Notes under the pieces: model-generated
What the model saw: the letters and a program-made list of their open reading frames with translations, nothing else
Databases searched by the model: none
What the model was told of the DNA's origin: nothing
From: Roridomyces roridus
Lineage: Eukaryota; Basidiomycota; Agaricomycetes; Agaricales; Mycenaceae
Length of the DNA: 64,000 nt
Assembly: GCA_029378245.1 (NCBI GenBank)
Contig: JARKIF010000018.1
Span: 930,001 to 994,000 of the forward strand
Direction: 5' to 3'
Part shown: one piece after another, positions 32,435-44,282 of the stretch
Layout: every line of letters begins with the position of its first letter
Numbering within the stretch: position 1 is the first letter of the stretch
Program-made: the position numbers and the translations under genes

Positions 32435-33040
32435 AGAGGTGTGTGGGCTACCGGCTTTTCAGTGATGTGTGCGTCGCTGAATTTCATATACGAAGACCGG
32501 ACTTGGCGCTTCTTGACTCTTCTTTGGATGGTTTCTCTCGATGCTCCCCTCCCCAGGCATGACTTGTACGGGGCGCCGGCGGAATGGACGTTTTGTACAG
32601 CTTCAGGCTGTGTACGCATTAATAATATACTTAGACGACGAGTTTTCTCATATTGCACACACTGCGCCCACAATCCAACCGCCTCATTGTCTGAAGCCCT
32701 TGGTGGCTGACTCGGCAAATGCGCTGGTACTAGCGGCTCGCACTTCAGCCGGTTCAGAACTGCTCTCTTTCAGATTTCTCAATCCATATCTCATAGACTA
32801 TGGCTTTAAATTCCATTCATTCGTTACTAGTAGTGGAACTGTTCCAAAGCTCAATCAATCAACACTCTTGCTTGCCCGTGGTCAATCGAACTGCGGCCTG
32901 CGTAGAGAGTCGATCCGTGCCCAAGTTTTTGAAACCTTCAGTAAGACGATTATTAAGAATACCGACGTACGCCGAAAGTTCCAGAAGCATTTGCATGTTC
33001 GAAATGGCGAATAGATATAAGCTTCAAACTTCGTTAGACA
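32435..33040. other. A-unit 3' flank, no gene supported
   Basis: The segment 32,830-32,990 resembles the reverse complement of 16,540-16,640, which follows copy A6. It is therefore the 3' flank of the minus-strand A5' copy. Upstream of it nothing is recognisable. This marks the border between the core and the right arm. Confidence 0.4.
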
Positions 33041-34300
33041 AAAGTTGGTCCGAAATCCAGCTTCTAAATGAAATTCTTTTTTACTACAATCCTCCCATTT
33101 CTCGTCGATTTTCCGCCAAGCTGCTCGACCTACGTATCAGGGATGATGATTGTGCGCAATTTAGGATAACCAAACATCTTACTTACCAATGCAGCAGCCT
33201 CTCAGCGTTGGGCATATTTTTGTCCAGACTTCAAAAGTCCTTCGTTCGTGATCAGAGTTGACCACCGCAGCGCTTTCAACATCAACAGAGCTGAATGCCA
33301 GATATGCGAGACGCTTGAATCGCGGCAAGCATGGATTCATGTTGGTTGCAATTGCCTGTACGATCATAAGCGGCGGTTTGAGTCAGGAGTCAAGAATATG
33401 TATGCTTACCGCGGTAGAAGGAGCATCCCAAAAGTGCAGCTGCAATTTTTCCAAGTGCGACATGTGCTTTGACAAATGAATAAGAACATTGGAGAGTTCT
33501 TCCGGGACAAAATAATGGACAGAAAGACTCGCGAGATTGGGTCCGGTCAGCGCACTGAGATTCTCGATAAAACTCGAGGTCTCTCCTCCAGTCCAGGAGG
33601 TTTGAACCGCCAGAAGACTCTGCTTTGAGAATCCACAAAGCAGGTGGAACGGTCCATGGTAATACTGAAGCCTAGGTAGCTGGGGCAAGGGGTCGTCTCC
33701 TCCATGGATGGCCCACGTCAACAGATGAAGGTGCGTTATGGTCGGGTGGCGACTCAAAAATTTCGCGCCATGGAGTTTCCAGGATTCGGCACAGAATTCC
33801 AAGGTGCATGACCAAAGGTTGGGAAACTCGAGGTCAGCGACGCAGGAGCCTATACCGAGGGGGCGGAAGTCTCGGATACCAAAGTGCTCTACTCGTCGCA
33901 TGAGCTTCAAGCATTCAGTGAATAAATCTTTGGCGGGGAGGTCGTGACTTGAAGTTCTGGGAGCTGGCTTTCAATTTCGCAATCCCAAAGCGGAGCCCAA
34001 GCTGCAATAGGTAAACGTACCCATCCCGAATGAAACTCAGAGATCGGACTGAATCCGCCCGGGCAGGATTCCGAATCATGGAGAGATAAAGGCCTCAAGA
34101 GCCTGGAGACTGAGTTTGCCTGTACGGAGAACCACTCGTCGGTTGAGAATGGGCAATGCCAGAGCTTGGAGAAGTTTGGAGACGCGGCAGAGCGTCGCCT
34201 GGTCTGCTCTGGCCGTGTTTTGGATGATTTCGGCGAGGACCTCGTTTGGCAGCCATCGAGTTATGCGCATATAAGCCTTTTGCGCGCTGCGAGTCCGCAT
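33041..34300 (-). pseudogene. F-box/LRR family A copy A5', frameshifted in exon 1
   Basis: The start MRTRSAQKAYMRITRWLPNE at 34,300 is typical. Late in exon 1 the sequence reads GGCCTTTATCTCTCC where other copies have one more base (GGCCTTTCCTCTCTCC). This puts a TGA at 34,076 after 74 codons. The LRR exon (34,000-33,410) and exon 3 (RFKRLAYLAFSSVDVE) are open. It occupies the position of A5 in the inverted arm but is much less similar to it than A3' is to A3. The 3' end is approximate. Confidence 0.6.
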
Positions 34301-34617
34301 GGTGGGAGCCGAGAGAGTATTCGGGATTACAAGATGGCGGTTGCGGACAAGAGCGAATGATGGCGCATCAAAACTTCTCTCTCCCCTACTACGATGCCAC
34401 CTCGGTCCTCGGGTTTCGGGTCTGTCCTCAACTGGTCCGTAAATGGCTCCAAATCACCTCGAGCAGCCTTGAACGTAGCAAGATACAGCATGAGCGAGAC
34501 TTGGCGGAGGACTAATTACTAGCGCTCAGACCGACTTATCCCGACTCGCAGCCCGCGCAGCTGCATATCGACACCATGTGTTGTCCTTCAAATAATAACT
34601 GCAGAAGTCCACCCTAC

Positions 34618-35375
34618 ATGACGATCACAGGCGACCTGATGCTGCCAGCTGGAGTGCGACGCGAGGGTGGCCACCGATTTCACGTCACACCAACACGATG
34701 CTGGTCCTGACTCCTCCGGCGCGTGTTTCGGAGAGTTCAGAGCTGGTGAGTTGCTGCCTTGATCGCTCGTCGTCTGTCGTGTTAGGATAAATACGAGCGT
34801 GTCGGGATTCTGCAGAATTCCAGAGGCAGGGACCGTCCGCGACCTTCTTCGCTGCCCACGTAAAGCATCTCTACCTCGACGGCAACGTGCCACCGTATGC
34901 CGTCCAGCGCATCCTCAGCGTCTGCGCCGGCTCTGCGAGCTTCGGGTGACACTATCCATGCACCGCCCTCGGACCCCCGGCTGTCCTGGCTGCCCTCCTC
35001 GTCGCGGAGCTATCGTTCCCCGATTTGAATCTTTCCACTGGGTCCGCAATTTGCTCCCCTTTAACCACCCAACCGTCGACTCCTCCACGCTCCCTGGCAT
35101 GAGCCCAGCGCTTATAAGTTACGTCACGCCGCAGCTTCACGCGCTCGTTTCCTCGTCCTCCTTACTTGAAGTTACAGGCGGCAAGTCGCAGTACCAATGG
35201 GTGTTGCAGTGCCCATAGGAGGACGAGTTCGTAGACCTGCGGGTGTGCGTGCATCTGGGACCTGTGGAGGACGCACCGTGGCACGCGTGGAGCTGGTGCG
35301 TGCCGGATTGTTTTTCGGTTGCAGAATCCCAGCGGAGGCGGAGGCAAGGGGCTTTGAGGAAGTCTTAGGGCGTAC
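34618..35375 (+). pseudogene. Family B relic B5'
   Basis: It starts MTITGDLMLP at 34,618, the counterpart of MITGDPILP in B4, then loses frame within 30 codons. Later pieces match B: HVKHLYLDGNVPP, a leucine-rich stretch, and AWSWCVPDCFSVAESQRR near 35,290-35,350. It lies in the divergent position beside A5'. Confidence 0.5.
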
Positions 35376-35585
35376 CACCTCGGCGTGCTCACTTCCCTTA
35401 CCCCAATCAATGTACTTACGAGTTCTGGAATCGTAGCAACATTCTTGCTCCTGATACTTATGCTCCCTCATCCACGTCGACTTTCGCCTGACTCCTATCA
35501 TAGCAAACTTCTCGTTCTACTTGAAATATTTGCATGTCCATTCTGTTGAATTAAAACACAGGTGTAGGCGTCGGCCTGACATATT

Positions 35586-36877
35586 TCAATCGTCATCGAT
35601 GGTCAAGAGTGAATCGAATGATGCAAATCCAGCCTCTGAATAAACCACCTTCTTGCTGCAATCCTCCCACTTCTGGTCGACTTTCCGCCAAGCGGCTTGG
35701 CCTGCGGTAAAGCAGATGAATGGGCTTGTGGAAATTGGGATACGCAGACCTCTTACCAATGCCACAGCCTCTCAAACTTGAAGAGGTGTTTGTCCACATC
35801 TCGAAAGCCCTTCGTTCGTTGTCCCAGTTGTCCACCGCATCGTCACTTTCACCAGTAGTACTGAACGTCAAATACGTGAGACGTTTGAATCGCGGCAGGC
35901 ATGCATTAATGTCGCTTGCAATCCCCTAGATGATTATGACCATGGGCACAAGCGAGAAGAATCAAACTGGCAGTCCTACCGCGGTAATACGAGCATCCCA
36001 GCAGCGCAGCTGCAATTTTTGTAACTGCCACATATGCTTTGACAAAAAGATAACGGCATCAGAGATTTGCGCCACGCGAATATAATTGATGGAAAGACTA
36101 GCGAGATTGGGCCCGGTCTGCGCACCAAGTTCCTGTATAAGACTCGGGGTGTGTCCGGTTCAGGAGGTTTGAACAGCTACGAGACTGTGCTTCGACAATC
36201 CACAAAGTAGGTGGAGCGGTCCATGGTAATACTGAAGCCTAGGTAGCAAGGTCCCCTGCGGCAAGGGGTCGTGCCTTCCATGGATGCCAATCCATATGTA
36301 CAGGCGAAAATGTGTTATGGTCGGGTGGCGAGTCAAAAATCTCGCGATATTGATTTCCCAGGACTCGGCATGGCACTCCAAAGTGCATGACCAAAGGTTG
36401 GGAAATTCGAGGTCAGCGAGGCAGGAGCCTATTCCGAGCGGGCGGAAGTCTCGGATACAAAAGTGCTCGAGTTGTCGCATGAGCTTCAAACATTCGATTA
36501 ATAGAGCCTGGGCGTGGAGGGAGTCGTGATTCAAAGATCTGGGGAGCGCACCGTCAATTTCGCGAGTCTGACGCGGAGCTCAAACCGTACACGTACCCAT
36601 TCTCAAGGAAGGTCAGAGATCGCACTGAATCCGCCCGCGCTGGATTCCGAATCATGGAGAGAGGAAAGGCCTCAAGAGCCTGGAGACTGAGTTTGCCTGG
36701 GCGGATAACCACTCGTCGGTTGAGATTCGGCAATGCCAGAGCATGGAAAAGTTTGGAGACGCGGCAGAGCGTCGCCTGGTCTGCTCTGGGTGCGTTATGA
36801 ATGATTTCAGTGAGGACTTCGTTTGGAAGCCATCGAGTTATACGCATGTGAGCTCTGTGCGCGCTTCGAGTCCGCAT
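35586..36877 (-). pseudogene. F-box/LRR family A copy A4', nonsense in exon 2
   Basis: This is the inverted-arm counterpart of A4. The F-box exon (from 36,877) is intact. In exon 2 a TGG codon of the family phrase QTSWTG is TGA here (36,160-36,162), which cuts the LRR body in half. The 5-bp insertion that breaks A4 is absent. Exons 3 and 4 look normal, ending at 35,586-35,588. The two arms thus carry independent lesions in the same gene. Confidence 0.75.
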
Positions 36878-37178
36878 GGTGGAGAACGAGTTGTCGTGGT
36901 CGCGGACAAGAAGCGAGTGATGGCCATCAAATAATCCTCTCTTCAATCTGCGATCACTTTTCTTCCCGGAGCTCGCTGAAAGTGTCTCCAAATCCTCGGG
37001 AGCCTGAGCTCTTGAACACGGGCAAGACCCACCTTGAACAGGACTGACTGGACGATGTATGTCAGAACCGACGTGTCCCCCTTGTCCTGACTCGAAGGCG
37101 TCCCGCGCAGCCCGCAGGTGATATTTCACGACATCCCTTCCATGTTAAATAGGATCTGCGGAAAGGCACACCCTCAGA
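36878..37178. promoter_or_regulatory. Shared divergent promoter region of A4' and B4'
   Basis: 301 bp long, this is the inverted copy of 9,549-9,849 with the same conserved segments. Confidence 0.45.
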
Positions 37179-38101
37179 ATGATAACCGGCGACCCAATTC
37201 TACCACCGGAGCTCGAGCGGGACATCTTCGAGCTTGTGGTGTCCATTGACACCGACTTCACAACGGATTACAGGTCGCACCAGCATGTTGGGGATACGGT
37301 GCTGGTACTCCCGCGTGTGTGTCGGAGGGTGCAGAGCTGGTGAGTTGTCGCGTCCGTTATTCAAAGTCTGTCGTGTAACCAGATGGTAGGATCGAGCCCT
37401 TGATCTACGAGCGCGTTACGCTTCTGCTGAACTCCAGACTCGGAGGCAGGGACCCCTTCACTGCGTTACTCTCTACAGTTGATGCCCGCCCCGCCACCTT
37501 CTTCGCCGCCCACGTCAAGCATCTCTACCTCGATCGGACGGTGCCACTTTCTACCGTGACGCGCATCCTCAGTGTCTGCACCGGCATAGTGAGTTTTGGA
37601 TGCCATCATCCATATACAGACGTCGCTCTCCTCCTGTCCTCGCTGCCCCTGCGACGCCTCCTTGTCGCCGAGCTATCTTTCCCCGATCTTTCGCCTCTTC
37701 CGCCCTGGGCCTCCTCCCTGACCCACCTCGGCCTCTCCTCCGTCATTCCCACCTCAGCTTCCACCATCCTTGCTCAATTCCCCTCACTCACCCATCTCGC
37801 CGTCGACTCCTCCAAGCTCCCGTATGGTGTGAAACTCGGTCCTGTGGTCACAGCCCTCTTCGCCGCCGTCCCGCACGTGCGATTCCTTGTCCTCCTCACA
37901 GGTAGCAGGCCCCATTACAGCTGGGTGATGCACCTTCTGCGGGCGTATGGGCTCGTCGACCAACGGGTGCACGTACATCAGCCGCCACGTGGGGGGGACA
38001 CGCCGTGGCATGCGTGGAGTTGGCGCGTGCCGGATTGCTTTGCGGTGGCGGAATTGCAGCTGAGGCAGCGGCAGGGGACTGCGATTCAGAGGAAGGCCTG
38101 A
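37179..38101 (+). CDS. F-box-like leucine-rich protein, family B copy B4'
   Basis: The start MITGDPILPPELERDIFEL is at 37,179. An intron joins a Trp codon before IEPLIYERV, as in B4, and the frame is open to 38,101. It differs from B4 at about a dozen residues (for example CTGIVSFG for CTGVVSFG, LFAAVPHV for LLAAVPHV) and has two extra residues (IQ) near the end. Both arms therefore keep an open B4-type gene although the paired A4 genes are both broken. Confidence 0.75.
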
Positions 38102-38339
38102 TGGCCGTATGTACTGGGTGTGTAGGTATTGCAATGACAGCCACACTTTCTGATGCTCTCTGCGCATTGCGCTCTCATTCCTCTCGACTTGCACTCGCCC
38201 AGTGTCATCGCGACTCTCTTCACCTCGGTCTACTTTGAAGTTAACGCGCACGAGGCAAATTGACTTTAGCCTTTGTGGCGGTAGATCTTGTCCGAATGAG
38301 GCATCCTCTGAATCCTTTGTGGCATTCAGTTCAAAGGTT

Positions 38340-38880
38340 GGCTTCACGAATTGACTACGCTCTTGGTTAGGTCAAGTACTTCTCATTCGAGTCGATGTAT
38401 GTACACTTGAAAATTATCGACAAATGCTCACTGCTTCCTTGTAATTGAAAAATCAACGACAGCAATTTGTGCCATTCTGCTGACTCGGAATGCTGGGACG
38501 AAGATCCGTGCCCACTTTTCAGTTCCTCGGGATGCTCTCCAAGGTTCTGAGTCGCTCATCTTCCTTGTAAGGTCGACTGGCAGACAGAAATTAAGAAAGC
38601 GCAAATGGTTCAACTGACAGGCTGACCCCGCTTGAGAGCTTCTGAGCGGTACCTGGAGTAAATCTCTGTGAATCGTAAGTACCAGTGACTCGCAGTTCAT
38701 TTTCATATGCCCAGCTGCATTGAAGATAATTGCTTGCAGCGGCCTTTTCTTGCCCGTGGTCCATCGAACTGTGGGCCTGCCTAGCAAGTCAATTCCGCCC
38801 AGGTTTTCTGTATTCTGCAGAGTGATCGCATTGTCAAGAGGTAGGTAGACTCGTATCCGAGTCGCGGAAGCGTCTAACAC
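38340..38880 (+). pseudogene. Family C relic C4'
   Basis: This is the inverted counterpart of the relic at 7,860-8,400 and is identical in the parts compared. It begins near INDSNLCHSADSE at about 38,450. No open gene is present. Confidence 0.4.
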
Positions 38881-38952
38881 GAACTATCTGCATGTTCAAA
38901 TTGAGCTATGCCGGAGGGAATACACCTCTGCCATGAACGTGAGCGTCGAATT

Positions 38953-40220
38953 TCATTGATCCTGAGAAAAAACTTCATCGAATGCGGCGAATCCAGCCTC
39001 CAAATGAATGACCTCGCCGCTACACTCCTCCCACGTCCCGCCGACTTTCCGCCAACCTCTGTCATCTACAGTAGAATTGGATCACTGATTTGGTCGAAAC
39101 CAGGAGAACTAGACGCCTTACCAAGGCAGCAGCCTCTCAGAGTCGGACATATGTTTGCCCAGGCTCGGAAAGCGCTTCGTTGGATATCAGAATCGACTCC
39201 CGCAGGATCGCTTTCATGGGCAGTGAACAGCAGATATGCGAGACGCTCGAATCGCGGCAGCTGCACGCTGATGTCGTTTACAAATTCCTGTACGTTTTTA
39301 GGCGTCGGTTCGAACAGGAAGGATCAAATTTGTAGACTTACAATACTCAGGCCGCTACCGTAAGTGTGCAGTTTCAAATTTTCGCAGTGGGGCATATGAG
39401 TCGATAAATGCGTAAGGATGGCGGGGGCTTGTCCCCCAAAGAAATTGTCGATATGGAAACTCGTGAGATTCGGGCAGCTCAGCGTGCTGAATCTTTTGAC
39501 GAGACTTGGACTCCGCACACTCCAGAGAGCGCGTACGGCCACAAGGCTGTGCATGGGGAATGCAAAAAGTAGCTGTAGCGCCCCACTGTAGTACTGAAGC
39601 CTTGGTAGCAAGATCCCTTGAGGCGCGGGGTCCAGGTTTTGTTGATCGATGCACCCCAGACAAAGATGGGTTATGGTAAGGTGGCGACTCAAAAAGTGTG
39701 CAAAATGGAGGTTCCAGGTGGTTGTGGTTACCCCCGGTAGAGTGCAGGACAAAAGGTTGGGAAATGTGAGGGTGGCGAGGCGGGAGATTACTCCGACCGG
39801 CCGGAGGTCTGTGATAGAAAAGTGCTCAAGTCTTCGCATGAGCTCCAAGGATTTGATTAGAACATCTTCGGCTGGGACATCATTGGGAGATCTTTTGTGC
39901 AGGCGATGAGTTTCAAGAGTTTGAAGGAAAGGCCAAGCGTACCCATTCATGAATGTCAGAGATCGCACTGAATCTGCGCGGGCGGGATTCCTGATCATCG
40001 CGCAGCAGAAAGCTTCAAGAACCTGCAGACTGCAATTGTCCGTGCGCAGGACTACTGTTTGGTTGACAATGGGCAAGACAAGCGCATGGAAAAGTTCGGA
40101 GACGCGGCAGAGCGTCGCCTGGTCGGATTTCGGCGCGTTTTGAATGATTTCGTTGAGGATCTCGTTGGGGAGCCATCGAGTGATACACATGAGAGCCCTT
40201 TTCGCGCTTCGAGTCCGCAT
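38953..40220 (-). CDS. F-box/leucine-rich repeat protein, family A copy A3'
   Basis: This is the inverted copy of A3. The translated exons I compared, including the whole of exons 1 and 2, are identical to A3. Splice sites and the tail (WRKVGGTWEEC) are the same. Two identical intact copies facing each other 31 kb apart imply very recent duplication or ongoing gene conversion. Confidence 0.85.
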
Positions 40221-40532
40221 GGTGGAGAACGAGTTGTGGTGGTCGCGGACAAGAAGCGAGTGATGACCATCAAATAGTACTAATCCTCTCTTTCTGCGAT
40301 CACTTTCCTTCCCGGAGCTCGCTGAAAGTGTCTCCAAATCCTCGGGAGCCTGAGCTCTTGAACACGGGCAAGACCCACCTTGAACAAGACTGACTGGACG
40401 ATGTATGTCAGAAATCCGGCGACCGTGACGCGTCCCATTGACTCGAAGGCGTCTCGCGCAGCCCGCAGCTGATATTGACGACATCCCTTCTATATTAAAT
40501 ACTTAGGACCTGCGGAAAGGCACACTCTCAGA
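40221..40532. promoter_or_regulatory. Shared divergent promoter region of A3' and B3'
   Basis: 312 bp long, this is the inverted copy of 6,208-6,519 and identical to it where compared. Confidence 0.45.
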
Positions 40533-41408
40533 ATGATAACAGGCGACCCAATTCTACCACCGGAGCTCGAGCGGGACATCTTCGAGCTTGTGGTGTCCAT
40601 TGACACTGACTTGACAACGGATTACAGGTCACACCAGCATGTTGGGGATACGGTGCTGGTACTCCCGCGTGTTTGTCGGAGAGTGCAAAGCTGGTGAGTT
40701 TTTTTGCCTCCGTCGCTCCTCGTCTGTCGTGTAACCAGATTGTAGGATCGAGCCCTTGATCTACGAGCGCGTTGCACTTCTGCAGAATTCCAGAGGCAGG
40801 GACCCCTTCACTGCGTTACTCTCTACAGTTGATGCCCGCCCCGCTACCTTCTTCCGCCGCCCACGTCAAGCATCTCTACCTCGACCGGACGGTGCCACTT
40901 TCTACCGTGACGCGCATCCTCAGTGTCTGCACCGGCGTCGTGAGCTTTGGATGCCATCATCCATCATCCGACGTCACTCCCTCCTGTCCTCGCTGCCCTG
41001 CGACGCCTCCTCGTCGCCGAGCTATCTTTCTCCGATCCTTTGACTCTTCCGCCTTGGGCCCCTCCCTGACCCATCTCGGCCTCTCCTCCGCCCTCAGCTT
41101 CCACCATCCTTGCTCAACTCCCCTCACTCACCCATCTCGCCGTCGACTCCTCCAAGCCCCCGTATGGTAAGCTCGGCCCGGTGGTCACAGCCCTCCTCGC
41201 CGCCGTCCCGCACGTGCGCTTCCTGGTCCTTGTCGCGGGGGGCAAGGCGCATCACCGTTGGGCGTTGCAGGTTCTGCGGCTGTGTGGGCTCGTCGACCCG
41301 CGGGTCCACGTGCACCTGGGACCTGAGGAGCGCGCGCCGTGGCATGCGTGGAGTTGGCCCGTACCGGATTGTTCTGCGGTCGCGGAATCGGCGGCGACAA
41401 AGTCTTAA
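40533..41408 (+). pseudogene. F-box-like family B copy B3', multiple frameshifts
   Basis: It carries the same three frame changes as B3 on the left arm. It starts MITGDPILPPELERDIFEL at 40,533 and the coding remnant ends at 41,406-41,408. Shared lesions show that a dead gene was copied or homogenised together with its live neighbour A3'. Confidence 0.7.
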
Positions 41409-41974
41409 TATGTCGTACTTGCTTGAACACTCACTTTTCCCTATTGACTGTGCAATGAAAGCCACATACTTGCTTCTCATACTCTGTGCGCACTCATTCA
41501 TGTCGGCGTCGTTCACACCACTTGCCCACGATGCATCGCCATTCTCTCAGAGTCATACCACGCATCCTTTGGGATCTTTCGTAGGAGATATACCCTCCTC
41601 CGCTGCCTTGCGCCTTTTCTCAGGCTGTATACCACTCCCTACTTGCGATGACTTCAACCCAGTCGTCACCGCTCCGCTCCCGAAGCCCGACTTTTGGCTT
41701 GGCTGCGGCGTTTTATCCTGTCCGATGACGATCACGACTGGAATAGCGCACGAGCCAAATTGGCTTTAACCTTTGTGGCGGTAGATCTTATCCGAATGAG
41801 GCATCCTCTGAATCCTTTTTGGGATTCAGTTTACATACAGAGTGGGCTTGCTCTCCATCACGAGTTGAGTGCGCTCTTGGTTAGGTCAGGTACTTCTCGT
41901 TCGAGTCGAGGTAGACTTGGAAGTTATTGCCCCCACTGCTTCCTTATAATTTGAAAGGGATTTTAATTCACCAT

Positions 41975-42600
41975 ACATAAATGAACGACAGTAATTTGTG
42001 CGCTCGGAATGCTGGGACGAAGATCCGTACCCACTTTTCGGTAAGTACCTCCGGATCTCTCCAAGGTTCTGAGTCGCTCATCCTCCAAATGGCGGACAGA
42101 AATTAAGAAAGCGCAAATAGTTCAACTGACAGGCTGACCCCGCTTGAGAGCTTCTGAGCGGTACCTGGAGTAAATCTCTGTGAATCGTAAGTACCAGTGA
42201 CTCTTAGTTCATTTTCATATGCCCAGCTCCATTGAAGATAATTGCATTGCAGTGCCTCAGTGGTATTGATCCCCTTGGCTGTGGGATTCAATGAAACAAA
42301 ATGCAGATCTTCCCTGAGGTACCTCTCGGTCAGATTCGTTCCTGAATCGCAATCAACTCGAGTCTTTCTGTCGTCTTCTCGCACCTGGAAACCACTCCGA
42401 CCGCGCCATTGCGAAATTGGATGTATTGAACCGCTCAGTATGCGTCTTGACAAGTCCCTGTTAATCGTGATAATGAATTCATATGCCCAGTTCTAAGCAT
42501 GAAATTTGACAAACTTTGCTTCAGATCCGTATTCCGCATTGAAGCCGTCAATAACCCGGAATGCAGATCTTCCTGGAGGCGGAGCCGTGGTATATTGTCA
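41975..42600 (+). pseudogene. Family C relic C3'
   Basis: This counterpart of the relic at 4,140-4,765 differs from it by only a few bases. It begins MNDSNLCARNAGTKIRTHFS near 41,981. It sits between B3' and D3', the same order as the open C gene at 57,984. Confidence 0.45.
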
Positions 42601-42772
42601 TTTTCTCGACGAATCCAGTGCTCTGAGACGAACGTTCAGCTGGTAAGAAACTAACCTGTAACCAAATGGCCCTCTTGCACCCGTCCCAGCTAACCAACGG
42701 GGTATATAAACCCTTGGATCCATCTCAGTATCTTCAGCAGTCCAGCTCTTCTTCTCTTCTTCAAGTTCTCTC

Positions 42773-43513
42773 ATGCGCTTCTCAGCACCCATTGTCGCTG
42801 CCCTCCTCGGCATCTTCTCGCTCTCCTCGGCGCTCGGCTCACCTGTCGAGGTAGCTGACAACGGGTTGGCTGCTCGTACCGAGGCGGAGGTGGAGAATAA
42901 TTTCGGCGGGTATGGGCGTGGAGGGCGCGACCACCACGGAGATCACAACCGTCACGGCCATGAGCACGACCACGGGCGGCACGGAGGGCATCACGGTGGC
43001 TACCGGCGCCAGGAGGACGACTCGAGTGACAGTGTCGAGGATTACCGACGCGGAGGCAGGCACGACGGGCACCACCGTCACGAGCACGACCGCCACCGCC
43101 ACGGACACCATGACGGCTACGGGGGCTACCGGCGGGACGAAGACTCGAACTCGACGACTCCCGATGCCAAAGATACTGGTGTTGAGGACTCGAGGCGTGG
43201 TGGGAGGCATGGGGACCGTCACCGCCATGGTCGCGAGCGTGGACATCGTCACGGACACCACCGTGGAGGATACGGCGGTGAATACGGCGGCTATGGTGGA
43301 TATGGTGGCTATGGAGGATATGGCGGTTACGGCGGTGGTCGTGGCGGCTACGGGTGGCGCCGCAGTGTGGAGGCCCAGGACAACCAGCATGGCGGGCACG
43401 ACGGCTACGGCAACTACAATGGGCACGGCAACCACAACGGGAATGGCTACGGTCACGGCCACGGAAACAACCACGGCAATGGCCACGGCTACTTTGGCCG
43501 CCACGGTTGGTGA
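42773..43513 (+). CDS. Secreted Gly/His-rich protein D3' with repeated Arg-Arg sites (246 residues)
   Basis: The signal peptide is MRFSAPIVAALLGIFSLSSA, cleaved probably near LG-SP. The mature part has a Glu-rich start (TEAEVENNFGGYGRGG) and His/Arg-rich repeats. Arg-Arg pairs at 78-79, 92-93, 120-121, 141-142 and 196-197 are followed by acidic stretches (QEDDSSDSVED, DEDSNSTTPDAKD). Then come Gly-Tyr repeats (about 166-193) and an Asn/Gly/His tail. Arg-Arg followed by acidic spacers fits processing by the Golgi protease Kex2; high His content could bind metal. TATATAAA at 42,703-42,710 gives a normal promoter. There is no cysteine. Long open frames on the other strand are low-complexity shadows. 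Confidence 0.85.
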   Translation: MRFSAPIVAALLGIFSLSSALGSPVEVADNGLAARTEAEVENNFGGYGRGGRDHHGDHNRHGHEHDHGRHGGHHGGYRRQEDDSSDSVEDYRRGGRHDGHHRHEHDRHRHGHHDGYGGYRRDEDSNSTTPDAKDTGVEDSRRGGRHGDRHRHGRERGHRHGHHRGGYGGEYGGYGGYGGYGGYGGYGGGRGGYGWRRSVEAQDNQHGGHDGYGNYNGHGNHNGNGYGHGHGNNHGNGHGYFGRHGW

Positions 43514-44282
43514 AGGATGTCGAATAATCCTGGCGAAGAGTGTCCCAGTTTGAAGCATAGGAAGTTGTAATGATAATGTGTACAGTAGCTTGCGTGTATG
43601 TTTCCCAGTGTAGTAATTGTACTTGTATTTGAATTGAATTTGAGCCGCTCAAGAAGCTGGAATGAGGAACAGAGGGCGGAAAGCACGGTACCGGTGGTGT
43701 AACTTGTTCGAGTCTTGTCAATTGATCACCACCGTTTTCTCGAGTTCGCGAAAGCCCTGGATCTGAGAGGTAGACGAGGAGCCGAATAGATGCTTGGAGC
43801 AAGATGAGTTGAAGATGAATATTGAATATTGAATCTGGATGAATCTGAGGTGATCATGAGAGCGGAAGACAAGCGACGCATCAGCGATCACCCCGCGCCA
43901 ACGCTTTGGATCCGAGCCACTCCAAACTCAACCAACCACTCAACGTGTTTTCGTGCTTCCTTTCAAGGCTAAGTTGTGCAGGGAATCCGCTCAACGACTA
44001 GACGTCTCGACCGGTCCGGCTCCTCAACCAATAGGGTCGAACAAGAAATCAAGACGGCAAGAGACTCGGACTTGAAGAAATTCGAAATCCAGAAACAAGG
44101 CCCTTAAAGGCCCTTAAATATACTCCGGGTTGCCTCGAGAAACAAATTGAAGCTGAAGATACTTCCAGAGACTTCAAGAAGAGCAAGTCTTTTGTTTCCG
44201 CCACGATCCATCCCGCCTGAATGTAAATGTGATCGAGCCATAGCACTGTCTTTTGTTCAACAGTTCAAATACGAAGGAAGCA
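43514..44282. repeat. Cassette-downstream block, no gene supported
   Basis: This follows D3' and is related to 2,290-3,130 and 59,600-60,170. Landmarks are the TGTACAGTA segment just after the gene and AAGAGCAAGTC near 44,173. A ten-base direct repeat (AGGCCCTTAA) occurs at 44,098 and 44,108. No coding frame is shared among copies. Confidence 0.45.

Noticed and set aside
3200..43550. The inverted duplication as a pure assembly duplicate
   Set aside because: The arms carry different lesions (D3, A4/A4', B4/B4', A5/A5') and end in different neighbours, so they are separate loci. A partial mis-join still needs long-read checking.
42771..43802. Long open frames antisense to and overlapping the D genes (343 codons here, 290 codons at 58,707-59,579)
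   Set aside because: They are low-complexity mirror frames of the GGN/CAN-rich D coding sequence. They have no domain, and only the D frame has a signal peptide and a matching promoter.
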